64,000 nt of DNA from Paraspadella gotoi (GCA_051294375.1 CM119266.1:62001-126000), one strand, 5' to 3'; positions 1 through 12,184 are shown, counted from the stretch's first letter. The notes: generated from the sequence alone by a model not told the origin. Numbers and translations: made by a program.

Positions 1-64
1 TAATGAATTTTAAAACTAATGACACCCCATAAGAATAAATGAAAATTAAATTCTTTTTAAGACG

Positions 65-205
65 CAGAGACAGATCACGCTTAATTTCATGTGCACGAAA
101 AAAAAATATCGTCATGGAATTTACTTTGTCTGACCATTTGTATTTCCTGACAGTTATGCTGGAAAATACATGCAAATTAAGCAAATTAAGCGTGATCTGT
201 CTCTG
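65..205. repeat. Stem-loop element with perfect 23-bp arms (also in copies B and C)
   Basis: Positions 65-87 are the exact reverse complement of 183-205, with about 95 bp between. The same structure is preserved at 9046-9189 and 16946-17087. It could be the remnant of a small inverted-repeat transposon or a foldback element. No function is evident. Confidence 0.75.
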
Positions 206-1100
206 AAAGAAAGAAAAAGGCTAAATTGTACTCTAGTAAAAATTTAAAGTTTTTTGGATAAAGAAAATGTAAATTTTTTGTCATTTAAATATTTGCTTGT
301 CTGATTTTACAAGCATGCTTACAAAATTCTACAAATATTATTCACAGCCTAAGTATTTATCCTTCTTTTCCACCAGCAAAAAGTAAACATTATCTTATTT
401 TAGAGAACAGGGATGTTTACTGAAAGGAGCTGGAAGACATTCAACTTCTTCACTTTGATGTTATTTTTCAATAATAAAATAGGGCAAATTTTTTAATTAT
501 TTAACTCTAGATATTACACTTTCATAATATCCCAATGTTAATGTAATTTATTATAGTTTTTTATCCAGAAATCATAAAATAACAGAAGGTTGTGGATTCC
601 CTTCGCTCGTTTAAAAAAAAAATTAACTTGCGAATTAAAGTTTGTAAGAGGAAGTCAGAATCGGCGAAAATCTTAAAAGGCGAGAATGTTGAAAAAAGGG
701 AGAGGAATTTTGGTTGTTTTTGGTCGATTTCTTCTAAACCCACAGGTCAATTTAGACGTAACTTAAGATTTACATTATTCCAGTCATTCTCTATCCAAAA
801 ATATAAAATTATTATGAAAAAAGGTTTGAGATCGACAATCGGCATTTAGTTCTAACAATTCAGATTGAACTTAAATTTTAAAAAGGTTTGTTTCATCGTT
901 GGTTCCATCGCCGTTCTTGGCTAATGGCCAAATGGTTTGTCTGATCATTTTCCCAATTCATTCCCAGATCTTTGCTCGATTTTTGATTGGTAATAATCCT
1001 TTATTTTGTTGAGTAGGGTGATTAGTAAAAACAGATTTGAGATTCAACACCAATTTATTTGATTAACGGACGATTCTTTATAATATTTATATTTATAATT

Positions 1101-2011
1101 GAGGCAAAATGGTTTTTGTTTTACAACGAATTTTTTTTTTAATTTTTCTTAGAAAAAAAACAAAAAACGGAGATTTTAGTTGTGAATAGGAAATGAAATG
1201 GTCAGAGTGAGAGAGATTGAGAGAGAGGGAGACAGGGAGAGAGAAAATAATACATTTCAAATGTACAACAAATAAAGTTTTAAACTAAATAAACAGTTAT
1301 TAACAATTAAATAAATAAATAAGTTTGAGTGGAGGTGAAAATGAAATGTGAAAGTGAGAAAATACTTTTAGTGTTAATAAAGTTAGAAATTAAGAGTTAA
1401 GATAGAGCTCAAAGTGAGCTGGCCCCTTTGGACAAATGAGAGGCTCGGGCGATGGGGCTGGGTCATTGGCGTGTTATTGGTTGAGAGGACAATTGAACCG
1501 AACATGTTATTGTTGGCTAGGGAGGCTTCCTTGCGGAAAGATTCCAAGCGCTACTCGAATGTCTCTTTGGCCTGATACGCCTGCCAGCTGCCCTCTTCTC
1601 GCCTGCTGACGAGGTGGCGGTTGTCAGTCTTGCCGTTTTTGCACAGGAGTGCTGGACTCCTCCCCCTCCTCCTGGAGCTCACTTTGAGCTCTATCTTAAC
1701 TCTTAATTTCTAACTTTATAACACTAAATGTATTTTCTCACTTTCACATTTCATTCTCACCTCCACTCAAACTTATTTATTTATTTAATTGTTAATAACT
1801 GATTATTTAGTTTAAAACTTTATTTGTTGTACATTTGAAATGTATTATTTTTCTCTCTCCCTGTTCCCTCTCTCTCTCTCTCTCAATCTCTCTCACTCTG
1901 ACCATTTCATTTCCTATTCACTAACTAAAATCTCTATTTGTCCTCATTCTTAACGCTGTCCTCACCACTTGACCACTATTCTTTTCTCACTCTGTGTTGG
2001 AAAACTTTGCC

Positions 2012-2042
<31 letters not shown>

Positions 2043-2185
2043 CTCTCTCCCTTCTTTCAGACAAAAACTGTCCAAATTCACAAATTGTTTGACGCTGAAG
2101 AAGGCTTGCAACTAAAGCCGAAACATGTCCGTTTTTTTTTCTATGAAAAAAAAAATTCGTTGTAAAACAAAAACCATTTTGCCTC
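1101..2185. mobile_element. Large palindromic (foldback) element, copy A
   Basis: Two nested sets of inverted arms are visible. The outer arms are ~1101-1140 and ~2145-2185 ('gaggcaaaatgg' against 'ccattttgcctc'). The inner arms are ~1171-1423 and ~1671-1935, about 250 bp each, with a ~250-bp centre. The right side additionally holds a (CT)n run and a hammerhead-like core at 2095-2130. The centre carries 'ggcctgatacgcctgcc', which recurs at 8318, 16226, 18450 and, inverted, near 38480. The arms share 'acatttgaaatgta'-type words with the related elements at 25340-25865 and 38395-39180. I see no coding capacity and infer a non-autonomous element. Confidence 0.75.
2095..2130 (+). ncRNA. Hammerhead-ribozyme-like core (candidate)
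   Basis: The order of boxes is CTGAAGA, a 5-bp stem GGCTT/AAGCC, then GAAACATGTC. This resembles the hammerhead core CUGANGA - stem II - GAAA - stem III - UH. Two features weaken the call: one extra A lies between the first box and stem II, and ACATGT after GAA is self-complementary, so stem III could only form between two molecules. The exact string recurs at 10239-10274 and 18975-19010 in the duplicated segment. Related motifs sit in other palindromic elements of the window. Confidence 0.3.
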
Positions 2186-2799
2186 AATACATATGAACAA
2201 CGAAAAGAAAGGTTATTACCAATATGTCCAATAAATAAAAAAAAAATAAATAAATAAATAAAAAAAAATAATTGAATATTACTTTCAGTCCTTGCTGTGA
2301 GAGAGAATTTAGTTTGACCAATCAGTTGAAAAATTTTCCTTAAAAACAATATTTACTTCATAAATAGATCTTATCGAATTTGTGTAAAAAAAATATTTCC
2401 TAAAATCATTTTAACATTTACTCATCAAGCGGAAGGTTGCGGAAGATCTCCCGAATAAATCAAGTGCGTTGTAATCTCAATTATCAAATTTATAAGAATG
2501 GTCATGTTTCCGCATGTTTCCATATGGATTCTTAGTTAATTTTTAAATACTCAGATACAGTAAAACATTTTTAGGACAAATTTTAATTTAATCCACGCTA
2601 GATATTCAGTTGATGACTAATATTACAAAAAATAAGGAAATGTATCATAAAGTACCTGGTTTATAGTGCGTCCGAAAAAAAGGAAAACCTTTAGATGTCC
2701 TAAAGAACTAATTTTTGAAAACTGATATTTCATGAGAAGTTTCTTACTCCTTGATAGATATAAAGCATAAATATTATTGTATATGCACTGCCCTTTTCC

Positions 2800-3229
2800 G
2801 TCTTTAAACTCCAAATCGATGATAGTGAATTGGTTAAAATGGAAAAACAAAAAAAATCTATTTCACTATTTGAACGCCAATCGCTCATGATGGACAGGGC
2901 AATTGACTTGAAATTTTGTATGATGGTAGGATAGTATTTGATTGAGCTGGATATAAAGTTTCGATGGAATCTTTCGAGTGGAAATGAGTTAAAATGGAAA
3001 AAACAAAAGTCATATTTTTTTATTTAAATTTAACTCATAATTATTATGTTTATTAAAAATTGGATAAATAAATTAAAATGGAATTTTGTGTGTGGGTAGG
3101 AAAGTATGTGATAAAGCTGGATATAATTTTTTGATGGAATCGTAGGAGTGGAAAAGAGTTTAATTAGAAAACCAAAAGACACATTTATTTGAATTTTGAA
3201 AGTTTCTCCTCTCTATCTCTGATTGATTG

Positions 3230-3278
<49 letters not shown>

Positions 3279-3690
3279 GATGATTGATGGACCAAATTAT
3301 GCCAATTGACAAAAATATGCCAGTTGACCAAATTCTGAAAGTTGACTAAATTATGCCAGTTGATCAAATTATGCCAGTTGACAAAATTCAGCAAGTTGAC
3401 AAAATATGCCTGTTGACAAATTATGCCGTTGACCAAATTATGCCAGTTGACCAAATTATGCCAGTTGATAAGAATTATGCCAGTTGACCAAATTATGCCA
3501 GTTGACCAAATTTATGCCGGTTGACCAAAATTATGTTAATTTACCAAATTATGTCAGTTGACCAAATTATGTCAGTTGACCAAATTATGCCAGTTGACCA
3601 AATAATGCAAGATGATTAAATTATGCAAGTTGACAAGTTAGCTTATTACCACTTAATTATGGTAGGCAGATCCGACATTGTTTGGGTTTC
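2800..3690 (+). mobile_element. Helentron-like non-autonomous element, 3' portion (copy A)
   Basis: It contains diverged ~100-150 bp blocks ('gagctggatataaagtttcgatgg...gagtggaaatgag'), a GATT microsatellite (3222-3290), an 18-bp array and the 3' word 'ggcagatccgacattgtttg' near 3665. The same order occurs in the complete elements at 14765 and 29090. After the 3' word this copy reads 'ggtttcgc' instead of 'ctcaaacttgtt', so the terminal hairpin is altered. The equivalent in copy C is 19690-20580. Confidence 0.6.
3290..3640 (+). repeat. 18-bp minisatellite array (monomer gaccaaattatgccagtt)
   Basis: About 18 tandem copies of an 18-bp monomer with point changes; it follows a (GATT)n run at 3222-3290. 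The open frames across it encode a six-residue repeat (V-D-Q-I-M-P) simply because 18 is divisible by three. Indels between copies A, B and C break the frame, so I do not regard it as coding. Confidence 0.9.
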
Positions 3691-3699
3691 GCATACAAT

Positions 3700-5630
3700 C
3701 AGTGTCTTTTAGACAACGAAATCTGAACTTCAATAATTACCACATTTCTTGATCTCATTGGTTAGTACGAAGCTTTCTTCATTTAAAAAAACGGTCGTCT
3801 CAAGTTATCTCCTTCTTATCAGTGAGAACTTCCCATGTAAATTTCTATGAGTTAAAAATACGGTAAGACATGATTTCTTCAATGCTTGTGCAATCTAATC
3901 TCATAACTGCTTAATTTTAGAAATAAGTATGTTTGAATTTTTATGGAACAGATAATTTTTAAAGATCGAATTCCTCTATAAGAATCCTCATGTCTTTTAC
4001 TTACACAAAAGATTTTAGGTAAGACGCCACATTATCTGATACAATTTTTTTTCCTTCATACGCTTTTCCTGATTATTTTTCTTCACCTCTTTTCTTCTCT
4101 TACTTTATATTTTCCTCTTCCTCTTTCCTCCCTACTTCTCACGCGGTCACTTACCATTTTTTTGGCCTCCTACCTTTTTCTGCCACTCATGCACTTTCCT
4201 CACCTTTTTTTTCTCAATTTCATTCTTTCCCTTTCTTTTCCCTCTTTTTCTTTCCATTTTTTCTCTTTTTTCTTACCTTACAATTAATTACTATTTTTCC
4301 CCATTGCCTTGGTTTCTTTGCCTTTCACCCCTCTTCTTTCATTCTCTCCACTTCTCCTTTTTCTTGTTTTCCCTTTCCTATTTCCTCTCACTACGTTTAC
4401 ATTGAGTCAAATCAAAGAAAATATTTAAAATGCATTATAAGAAAGAAAATGAACGGTAGCGCATGATTTTTCTTTTAATTTTCGTTGCCAAGCAAATTTA
4501 GTAAATCGACAGATTTTCGCGGAAAGATATTTCTCCGCAAAATTTCCGCAAAACTCTGTCGATTCTGCAGAAAAACAAGTCCTGATGCTTTCCATTGGGT
4601 TAAAAGGATGCGGTTTTTTTTAATTAATCAGGTGAGTATGTACCTCATCTTTTAAAACTAAATAAATGAGTTGAAAATATTCTCTTAATCAAAATAAATG
4701 CAAGTCACAAAAAGTCAACAAATTAAGAGACGTCTTTAAAAATTATTTGTGGCTAAACCAAAAAGTTTTTTTGATAATTTTTATAGGTGTTAAAGCTTAT
4801 TCAATAGGCTATATTTTCCTGTTAATTTCAACCAATTTGATTTATTTTTGTTTAACAAATTATGATAAAGACTGAACTCCAAACTTTTTGACTTGTTAAC
4901 TTTAGAATTAATCATAGGCAAACTATAAATGAATTTAAGCTAATAAATTTACCCAGAGGTAAAGAAGATAAGAAAGAACGGATTTTCCAAAGTAAAAAAT
5001 TTTTCTCAACTTCTTGGCATTCACAATCATAAGTCGTAGTAAAAATGGACAAAAATGGACATAATTTTTTTAGCTAAAAGTTGCCAAATGGTACTATTTT
5101 ATTATTAGAAACGGGAGGAGATGTTTCTAACCAATCCTTCGTTCGGCCTAATTTGTGTTGTGGTACAAAGTTAATCAACAATTGTATGTAACAACTGAAC
5201 AATAGTGGAAAGAGTCGTTTTTTTCTAAATGCAACGTTTGTACGCGGAACCTTTGCTCAAACTTGTTTTCTTGATAATTTAAAGTTCCTAACCTTATTTT
5301 GCCTTCCCACTTGCATATTGGCAACCAATTCTTAAAAAATATTGTCATCAGGAGAAAGCGCTTAGCATTATAAAGAAAGCGTACTTCATACTAGAGTAGC
5401 TAATTTATAGCTTTACTTACCGTGAAATTGTGTATCACCGCTACAAATTTCGAAAATAGTAGTTTCAAACTTTAAAATCAAAGGCTGAGGGACTAAGCAA
5501 ATATCAAAATATTTTTACAGTGACTCTTAATATAAGAAGGAATGTGTTCCATTTCCTTCCCCCCAATCTATGTGATGTTACCGTGACTCATTTATTTATA
5601 GATTTATTGATTTTCTTTCCTTTTCAAACT
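3700..5630. other. AT-rich non-coding stretch, copy A
   Basis: No gene was recognised. It holds a pyrimidine-rich patch (~4050-4380) and a foldback at ~4508-4570 whose cleaner version is at 21400-21458. Otherwise it is AT-rich DNA without long open frames. Copy C carries the same DNA at 20590-22530. Confidence 0.6.
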
Positions 5631-5631
5631 G

Positions 5632-5668
5632 CAGGGCGCGGCGTGGAGCGGCGCGGCGCTGCAGCCTG
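5632..5668. other. GC-rich islet inside AT-rich repeat
   Basis: 'ctgcagggcgcggcg ... gcgctgcag' is an imperfect palindrome bounded by PstI-type CTGCAG words, almost pure G+C in a region of ~30% GC. It is conserved exactly at 22531-22567 in copy C and is followed in both by 'aaaatcatgaaaagggag'. Its role is unknown. Confidence 0.7.
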
Positions 5669-5967
5669 AAAAATCATGAAAAGGGAGAAAACGAGCGAGA
5701 GAAATATGCCTAACGACGCCTCGAGTCTGTTAAAGACTGTGATTTCAGACTAATCATTTGACAATAAACAAATCATTGTTTATTTAACGTAGAATCAATA
5801 CTAATAATCTTAAACTGGGATTTACTTACTAAGATTTGGTTAGATTAAAAAAGATAAATTCTCGACGTCACATCGACATTTTTTTTCCTCTCCAAAGACG
5901 AGTGAATTTTTCAGATTTCTCGAAAATTAGTTTATGAATTTTGGGCTCATAAAGGCGCCCTCTATGC

Positions 5968-7005
5968 GTGCTCTCTCTCTCTCTTCTCTCTCCTCTCTCT
6001 CTCGTCCTCTCTCTCTCTCGTCTCTCTCTCTTCTCTCTTCTCTTCTCTTCTCGTTATAATCTTAGCCTCTCTATACTCACCCATTTTGATAACCTTTTTT
6101 ATTCTTATTTCAATAATCTTCTAATATCTATTTTCTATTTCTCCTTTCAAGATCCATAATCCTCGTCCCCAGCCCCGTGTCCCGCTTATCTCGATTCATT
6201 TTTCTCCTTTCCAGCCCAGCGATGGAGAAGATTCCCTTTCCTTACATTTCAAGTTTCGGATTTAATTAAACTAGCTTTTATGCCGTTGAAAATAACCGAT
6301 TGAGAGAGGTTGAAGTATGGAGAGAAGAGACGAGAGAGAGAGAGAGAGAAGAGAGAGAGAAGAAAGAGAAGAGAGAGAGAGAGCCAGGTAGGGGGGGGAG
6401 ACGGCACAAAGAGACAGAAAAAAGATAGGCAGAGAGAGAAGACGTCCCTGAAAAATAAACCAAGAGGAAGATAGATAAAGATAAATAATAAAGAGATCGT
6501 AATAAAATGAATAGGATCGAGCCTACCTTCAATGATAACCATAATATTGATGCGATGATAACCAAAAGGATTGATGCGATGATAGTCATTCATTGATGTG
6601 ATAATAATCATTTATGATACTATGATAGTCATTCATTGATGCGACGATAGTCATTCATTGACGCAATGAATCAATCATCATAAATAAAACAAAACAAATG
6701 CGTGTATGAGTGAAAGAGTGAAGAGAGAGAGAAAGAAGAGAGAGAGAGAGAGAAAGAAAGAGAGAGAGAAAGAAAGAGAATAAATGCACGAAATCTCGGA
6801 TGTGAAATTTGGGATTTTGCATTGAGAAAAAAAGCGCAGAATAAATGGCGATAATAAAAGTTTTTAAAAGGAAAAAAAATAATCAAAATTTTTGATAAAA
6901 CGATCACGCAAGAGAACGTACAGAGAGAGGAGAGAGACAGAGAGAGAGAGAGAGACAGAGAGAGACATACAGAGATAGAGAGAGAAAGAGAAAGAGAGGC
7001 AGCGG
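5968..7005. repeat. (CT)n and (GA)n microsatellite cluster, copy A
   Basis: Interrupted (CT) tracts (5968-6058) are followed by (GA) tracts (6296-6385, 6718-6780, 6905-7005), separated by short repeats of the type 'gatagtcattcattgatgcgatgata' (6535-6665). The reading frames here are Ser/Leu or Arg/Glu runs. Copy C has longer, purer tracts at 22874-22962 and 23189-23319. Confidence 0.9.
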
Positions 7006-8139
7006 TACAGTCACTGCAGAGCCTAAACTCGTTATTAAGGGTTCAGAAGAGGCAGCAACTGACAAAAATAGGAAAAAATAAGTATATATAATTTAAAGAA
7101 ATAAAAGAAAGGAAAAAATTACAATTGTTTACAATTGGAAATTGTTACAATTTTTTTCCAATCATAGCTTGTAAAAGATTTTATTTTTATTTTTATTAAA
7201 ATTAAGATTTAGCTTCTCATTTAAAGGTCTTTTGATTTCACATGTTTTTAATGATTTTTTTATGAATTTCATCAACAATAATATTTACTGCAATATGTAA
7301 ATTAGATTAATGCATTTCTATATAATAATTTGGATATTAATTTGAGTACTACAATCTCATTTGCATATGCAGTAAATCATAATGAAGTGGAATTCAAACA
7401 AAAAATACTTAATCAAAATGTAAAATGAAAATTTTCAAAGCTATTTCAAGATGAGAAGCCATATCTAAATTTTTAACTTACTATGGGGATGAGCATCGTT
7501 TCTAAACTACTCATTGTTTTATATCAAATTTGGTAGCGCACAATGTTAATGTAATTAATTATATATTTTTACCCAAAAATTAAATAATAATAAAGTTATG
7601 GATTCCTTTCGTTCGTTTAAATAAAAAAAATTAACTTGCGGAATTATAAGTTTGAAAAAGGAAGTCAGAATCGGCGAGAATCTTAAAAAGCGAGAATGTT
7701 GAAAAAATGGAGAGGAATTTTGGTTGTTTTTGGTCTATTTCTTCTAAACCCATTGGCCAATTTAGACGTGACTTAAGATTTACATTGTTCCAGTCATTCT
7801 CTATCTAAAAATATAAAAATATTATGAAAAAAGTTTTGGGATCGACTTTCGGAATTTGGTTCTAAGTAAAGAACAGTGGTCAGATGTTAGGACAGGAGAA
7901 AGTGAGGGAAAGGAAGGAGAGTGAGTGAATTTGAGATTGGTGAAAAAGAAAGAGAGAGAGAGACATCAATACATTTGGCAATGTACAACAGAGAATAAAA
8001 GTGAAAAACTAAAGTAACATAAGTTAATAAATAAATAAATGTTTGTGAGAATTTGGTTTAATAGAAAGAATGAAATATGAAATGGAAGAATAAGTTGTGA
8101 GGGATAGCTAAGGTATGTTTTAAGAGAAAAATAAGATGA

Positions 8140-8340
8140 GAAAGAGCTCAAAATGAGCTGGCCCCCCCCCCTGGCCGGGCAAATGAGGGTCATTACCGAT
8201 GTGCTAGGTTCATTGGCCTGTAATGGGCTGAAAGGATATTGTGGTGGAGTGGGATTGGTTCGGGTTTGGCAAAGATCCGGCTGGAAAAATGCCAAATGCC
8301 ACTCGTATATCTCTCTGGCCTGATACGCCTGCCGAGAGCC
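8140..8340 (+). repeat. GC-richer conserved core of palindromic-element family (copy B)
   Basis: It begins with 'gagctcaaaatgagctgg' followed by a C run, and ends with 'ggcctgatacgcctgcc'. The same core occurs at 16045-16245, at 1400-1600 and 18280-18470 in diverged form, and inverted at ~38470-38665. The shared order of words across six places shows a dispersed family. I do not recognise it as a known SINE: there is no A/B box. Confidence 0.65.
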
Positions 8341-8349
8341 TATCTATCT

Positions 8350-8980
8350 ATTCCTCTAAACATTTTTCTAACAGAGATTTCCGTTCGAATCTGACTGCCC
8401 AACTTCACAAACGAGCCTGCAAGAAATTTTGGTAGAAAACAGTTGTAAAAACACACGATTCCGACAGCTTTGCATCTCAAGAGCTCGTTCCTTTTTTCTT
8501 GTGGCATTTGATAAAGATTTTACTATCAGACAAGCCAGGGGAAATGGACTACTCGTCTCCGGAGGATTTTCAAACCTCGTTTTTACTATAGAAATGAAAG
8601 GAAAATTTCACTTTTTTAAAATTATTAACGGGATTAGGGTATATTGGCATTATTAATGACACTTCAATGAGATTCCGAAAGCCTTTTGTCCCAAGAGCTC
8701 GTTCTATTTTTATTTTTATTATTGACGAATTTTTTCATATTAAACCAACATGGTAAAGTGAATTGGTCCAGTTTTCATCTCGAAATTTTTATTTAAAAAG
8801 AAATTAAAAGGAAGGTTGAGAGAAAAAACTGATTTTACCTAATATCTTTTGAAGGAACAAAGATAAAGGGATGGCAATAGTACCAAAATGAAGCTATAAT
8901 TATCGGGCACATACAAGATATAATTTGAGAATTACTTTTGCTGAAACCTTACAGGGTGAGTGTCAAACTAAGTCAAAATT
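8350..8980. other. Non-coding stretch, copy B
   Basis: It is the counterpart of 16260-16880. A 112-codon frame that is open in copy C (16405-16743) is broken here by several 1-bp indels. Confidence 0.5.
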
Positions 8981-10084
8981 ATAATGAATTTTAAAACTAA
9001 TGACACCCCATAAGAATAAATGAAAATTAAATTCTTTTTAAGACGCAGAGACAGATCACGCTTAATTTCATGTGCACGAAAAAAAAAATATCGGTCATGG
9101 AATTTACTTTGTCTGACCATTTGTATTTCCTGACAGTTATGCTGGAAAAATACATGCAAATTAAGCAAATTAAGCGTGATCTGTCTCTGAAAGAAAGAAA
9201 AAGGCTAAATTGTACTCTAGTAAAAATTTAAAGTTTTTTGGATAAAGAAAATGTAAATTTTTTGTCATTTAAATATTTGCTTGTCTGATTTTACAAGCAT
9301 GCTTACAAAATTCTACAAAATATTATTCACAGCCTAAGTATTTATCCTTCTTTTCCACCAGCAAAAAGTAAACATTATCTTATTTTAGAGAACAGGGATG
9401 TTTACTGAAAGGAGCTGGAAGACATTCAACTTCTTCACTTTGATGTTATTTTTCAATAATAAAATAGGCAAATTTTTTAATTATTTAACTCTAGATATTA
9501 CACTTTCATAATATCCCAATGTTAATGTAATTTATTATAGTTTTTATCCAGAAATCATAAAATAACAGAAGGTTGTGGATTCCCTTCGCTCGTTTAAAAA
9601 AAAATTAACTTGCGGAATTAAAGTTTGTAAGAGGAAGTCAGAATCGGCGAAAATCTTAAAAGGCGAGAATGTTGAAAAAAGGGAGAGGAATTTTGGTTGT
9701 TTTTGGTCGATTTCTTCTAAACCCACAGGTCAATTTAGACGTAACTTAAGATTTACATTATTCCAGTCATTCTCTATCCAAAAATATAAAATTATTATGA
9801 AAAAAGGTTTGAGATCGACAATCGGCATTTAGTTCTAACAATTCAGATTGAACTTAAATTTTAAAAGGTTTGTTTCATCGTTGGTTCCATCGCCGTTCTT
9901 GGCTAATGGCCAAATGGTTTGTCTGATCATTTTCCCAATTCATTCCCAGATCTTTGCTCGATTTTTTGATTGGTAATAATCCTTTATTTTTGTTGAGTAG
10001 GGTGATTAGTAAAAACAGATTTGAGATTCAACACCAATTTATTTGATTAACGGACGATTCTTTATAATATTTTATATTTATAAT

Positions 10085-10325
10085 TGAGGCAAAATGGTTT
10101 TTGTTTTACAACGAATTTTTTTTAATTTTTCTTAGAAAAAAAACAAAAAACGGAGATTTTAGTTGTGANNNNNNNNNNCTCTCCCTCTCTCCCTTCTTTC
10201 AGACAAAAAACTGTCCAAAATTCACAAATTGTTTGACGCTGAAGAAGGCTTGCAACTAAAGCCGAAACATGTCCGTTTTTTTTTCTATGAAAAAAAAAAT
10301 TCGTTGTAAAACAAAAACCATTTTG
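10085..10325. mobile_element. Palindromic element, copy B, collapsed around a gap
   Basis: Only the outer arms ('gaggcaaaatgg' and 'ccattttgcctc') and the hammerhead-like motif (10239-10274) remain, joined across ten Ns. The ~850 bp of inner arms and centre present in copies A and C are absent. Confidence 0.7.
10169..10178. other. Assembly gap (10 N)
   Basis: The run of N replaces the centre of the palindromic element. Comparison with copies A and C predicts about 0.85 kb missing. Confidence 0.95.
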
Positions 10326-11370
10326 CCTCAATACATAGAACAACGAAAAGAAAGGTTATTACCAATATGTCCAATAAATAAAAAATAAATAAATAAATAA
10401 ATAAAAAAAAATAATTGAATATTACTTTCAGTCCTTGCTGTGAGAGAGAATTTAGTTTGACCAATCAGTTGAAAATTTTCCTTAAAAACAATATTTACTT
10501 CATAAATAGATCTTATCGAATTTGTGTAAAAAAAAATATTTCCTAAAATCATTTTAACATTTACTCATCAAGCGGAAGGTTGCGGAAGATCTCCCGAATA
10601 AATCAAGTGCGTTGTAATCTCAATTATCAAATTTAATAAGAATGGTCATGTTTCCGCATGTTTCCATATGGATTCTTAGTTAATTTTTAAATACTCAGAT
10701 ACAGTAAAACATTTTTAGGACAAATTTTAATTTAATCCACGCTAGATATTCAGTTGATGACTAATATTACAAAAAAATAAGGAAATGTATCATAAAGTAC
10801 CTGGTTTATAGTGCGTCCGAAAAAAAGGAAAACCTTTAGATGTCCTAAAGAACTAATTTTTGAAAACTGATATTTCATGAGAAGTTTCTTACTCCTTGAT
10901 AGATTAAAAGCATAAATATTATTGTATGATGCACTGCCCTTTTTCCGTCTTTAAACTCCAAATCGATGATAGTGAATTGGTTAAAATGGAAAAAACAAAA
11001 AAAATCTATTTCACTATTTGAACGCCAATCGCTCATGAGTGGACAGGGCAATTGACTTGAAATTTTGTATGATGGTAGGATAGTATTTGATTGAGCTGGA
11101 TATAAAGTTTCGATGGAATCTTTCGAGTGGAAATGAGTTAAAATGGAAAAAACAAAAGTCATATTTTTTTATTTAAATTTACTTCATATTATTATGTTTT
11201 TATAAAATGGATAAATAAATTAAATGTGAATTTTGTGTGTGGGTAGGAAAGTATGTGATAAAGCTGGATATAAATTTTTTGATGGAATCGTAGGAGTGGA
11301 AAAGAGTTTAAATTAGAAAACCAAAAGACACATTTATTTGAATTTTTGAAAGTTTCTCTCTCTCTATCTC

Positions 11371-11426
<56 letters not shown>

Positions 11427-11548
11427 GGGACCAAATTATGCAATGACAAAAATATGCCAGTTGACCAAATTCTGAAAGTTGACTAAATTATGCCAGTTGA
11501 TCAAATTATGCCAGTTGACAAAATTCAGCAAGTTGACAAAATATGCCT
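11371..11548 (+). repeat. GATT microsatellite and start of 18-bp array, copy B
   Basis: A run of 'gatt' units (~11371-11427) leads into the same 18-bp monomers as copy A, cut off by the N gap. Confidence 0.85.
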
Positions 11549-11573
11549 NNNNNNNNNNNNNNNNNNNNNNNNN
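11549..11573. other. Assembly gap (25 N)
   Basis: A 25-N placeholder inside the 18-bp array. The sequence after it (11574 onward) is unrelated to copies A and C, so the true distance and adjacency are unknown. Confidence 0.95.
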
Positions 11574-11750
11574 CTTGTAATAAATTTAATCATATTGTTG
11601 GTAATATTCTAGCAATATTGCAAAAAGGGTTTTTTTTGCTGAATTCCTCGATAGAAATCACTGCCTAGGATAAGCGCTCGATGAAGTAATCAGTTCATCT
11701 CTCGCGAAGCTCAATCACGTTCCATCGATTTCCTCTGTTCAAGAGAAGAT

Positions 11751-11756
<6 letters not shown>

Positions 11757-11824
<68 letters not shown>

Positions 11825-11926
11825 ATGTTGAAAATCTTCGCCTAAGAAATTTGTAGAATAAATAAGGATTCGGAGATTTTCAAATTTTCAAAAGAGTCTG
11901 TTTGTTTGTCCTGTCAAAATTTTTTT

Positions 11927-11964
<38 letters not shown>

Positions 11965-11965
11965 T
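11757..11965. repeat. (GA)n followed by (CT)n
   Basis: A (GA) tract at ~11757-11820 and a (CT) tract at ~11927-11965 face each other about 110 bp apart and could pair as a hairpin. No gene is seen between 11574 and 12180. Confidence 0.85.
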
Positions 11966-12184
11966 TTCCTTTTTCACTCATTTTCTCTCCCTTCCCAGAT
12001 TTTCAAACTCTCAGTTTCGATATCAACGCTTCTCGCCCCTCTCTTTCATCATTTTTATAAATTATTTTTTTCTTTATATTTTTTTTTATGAATCGAGAAT
12101 TTGGTTAAAAATTTGTGATTTACAAATGTGAAGAAACTAAGAACGAAGTAATTCTTCCAAGGTAAAAAAAAAAATCAACGATTA

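Larger units (their letters stand above)
1..7538 (+). repeat. Segmental duplication, copy A (left-truncated by window)
   Basis: This stretch matches 16882-24452 nearly base for base, including all internal repeats, up to the shared words 'caaatttggtagcg' where the two diverge. Differences are mostly 1-bp indels in homopolymers and changes in microsatellite length. For example, the (CT) tract near 5968-6058 is interrupted here and much longer and purer at 22874-22962. No convincing host gene lies inside. The contents are a palindromic element (1101-2185), a Helentron-like tail with 18-bp repeats (2800-3690), a long AT-rich stretch (3700-5620), a GC-rich islet (5632-5668) and GA-rich DNA (5968-7005). 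The segment could be a true tandem duplication or partly an assembly artefact. Confidence 0.9.
7861..11548 (+). repeat. Segmental duplication, copy B (right end lost at a gap)
   Basis: It matches 15724-20300 (copy C), and from 8981 on it also matches 1-3410 (copy A). It differs from both by a 10-N gap at 10169-10178, which replaces about 850 bp of the palindromic element seen in A and C. It then stops at a 25-N gap (11549-11573), after which unrelated sequence follows. Both breaks fall in the hardest parts of the repeat: the palindrome and the 18-bp array. That suggests collapse or misjoining during assembly. Confidence 0.88.

Noticed and set aside
3185-3454. Long frames over the 18-bp arrays (repeating V-D-Q-I-M-P or V-N-W-H-N-L)
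   Set aside because: An 18-bp unit keeps any frame open; indels between segment copies shift the frame, and both strands are open.
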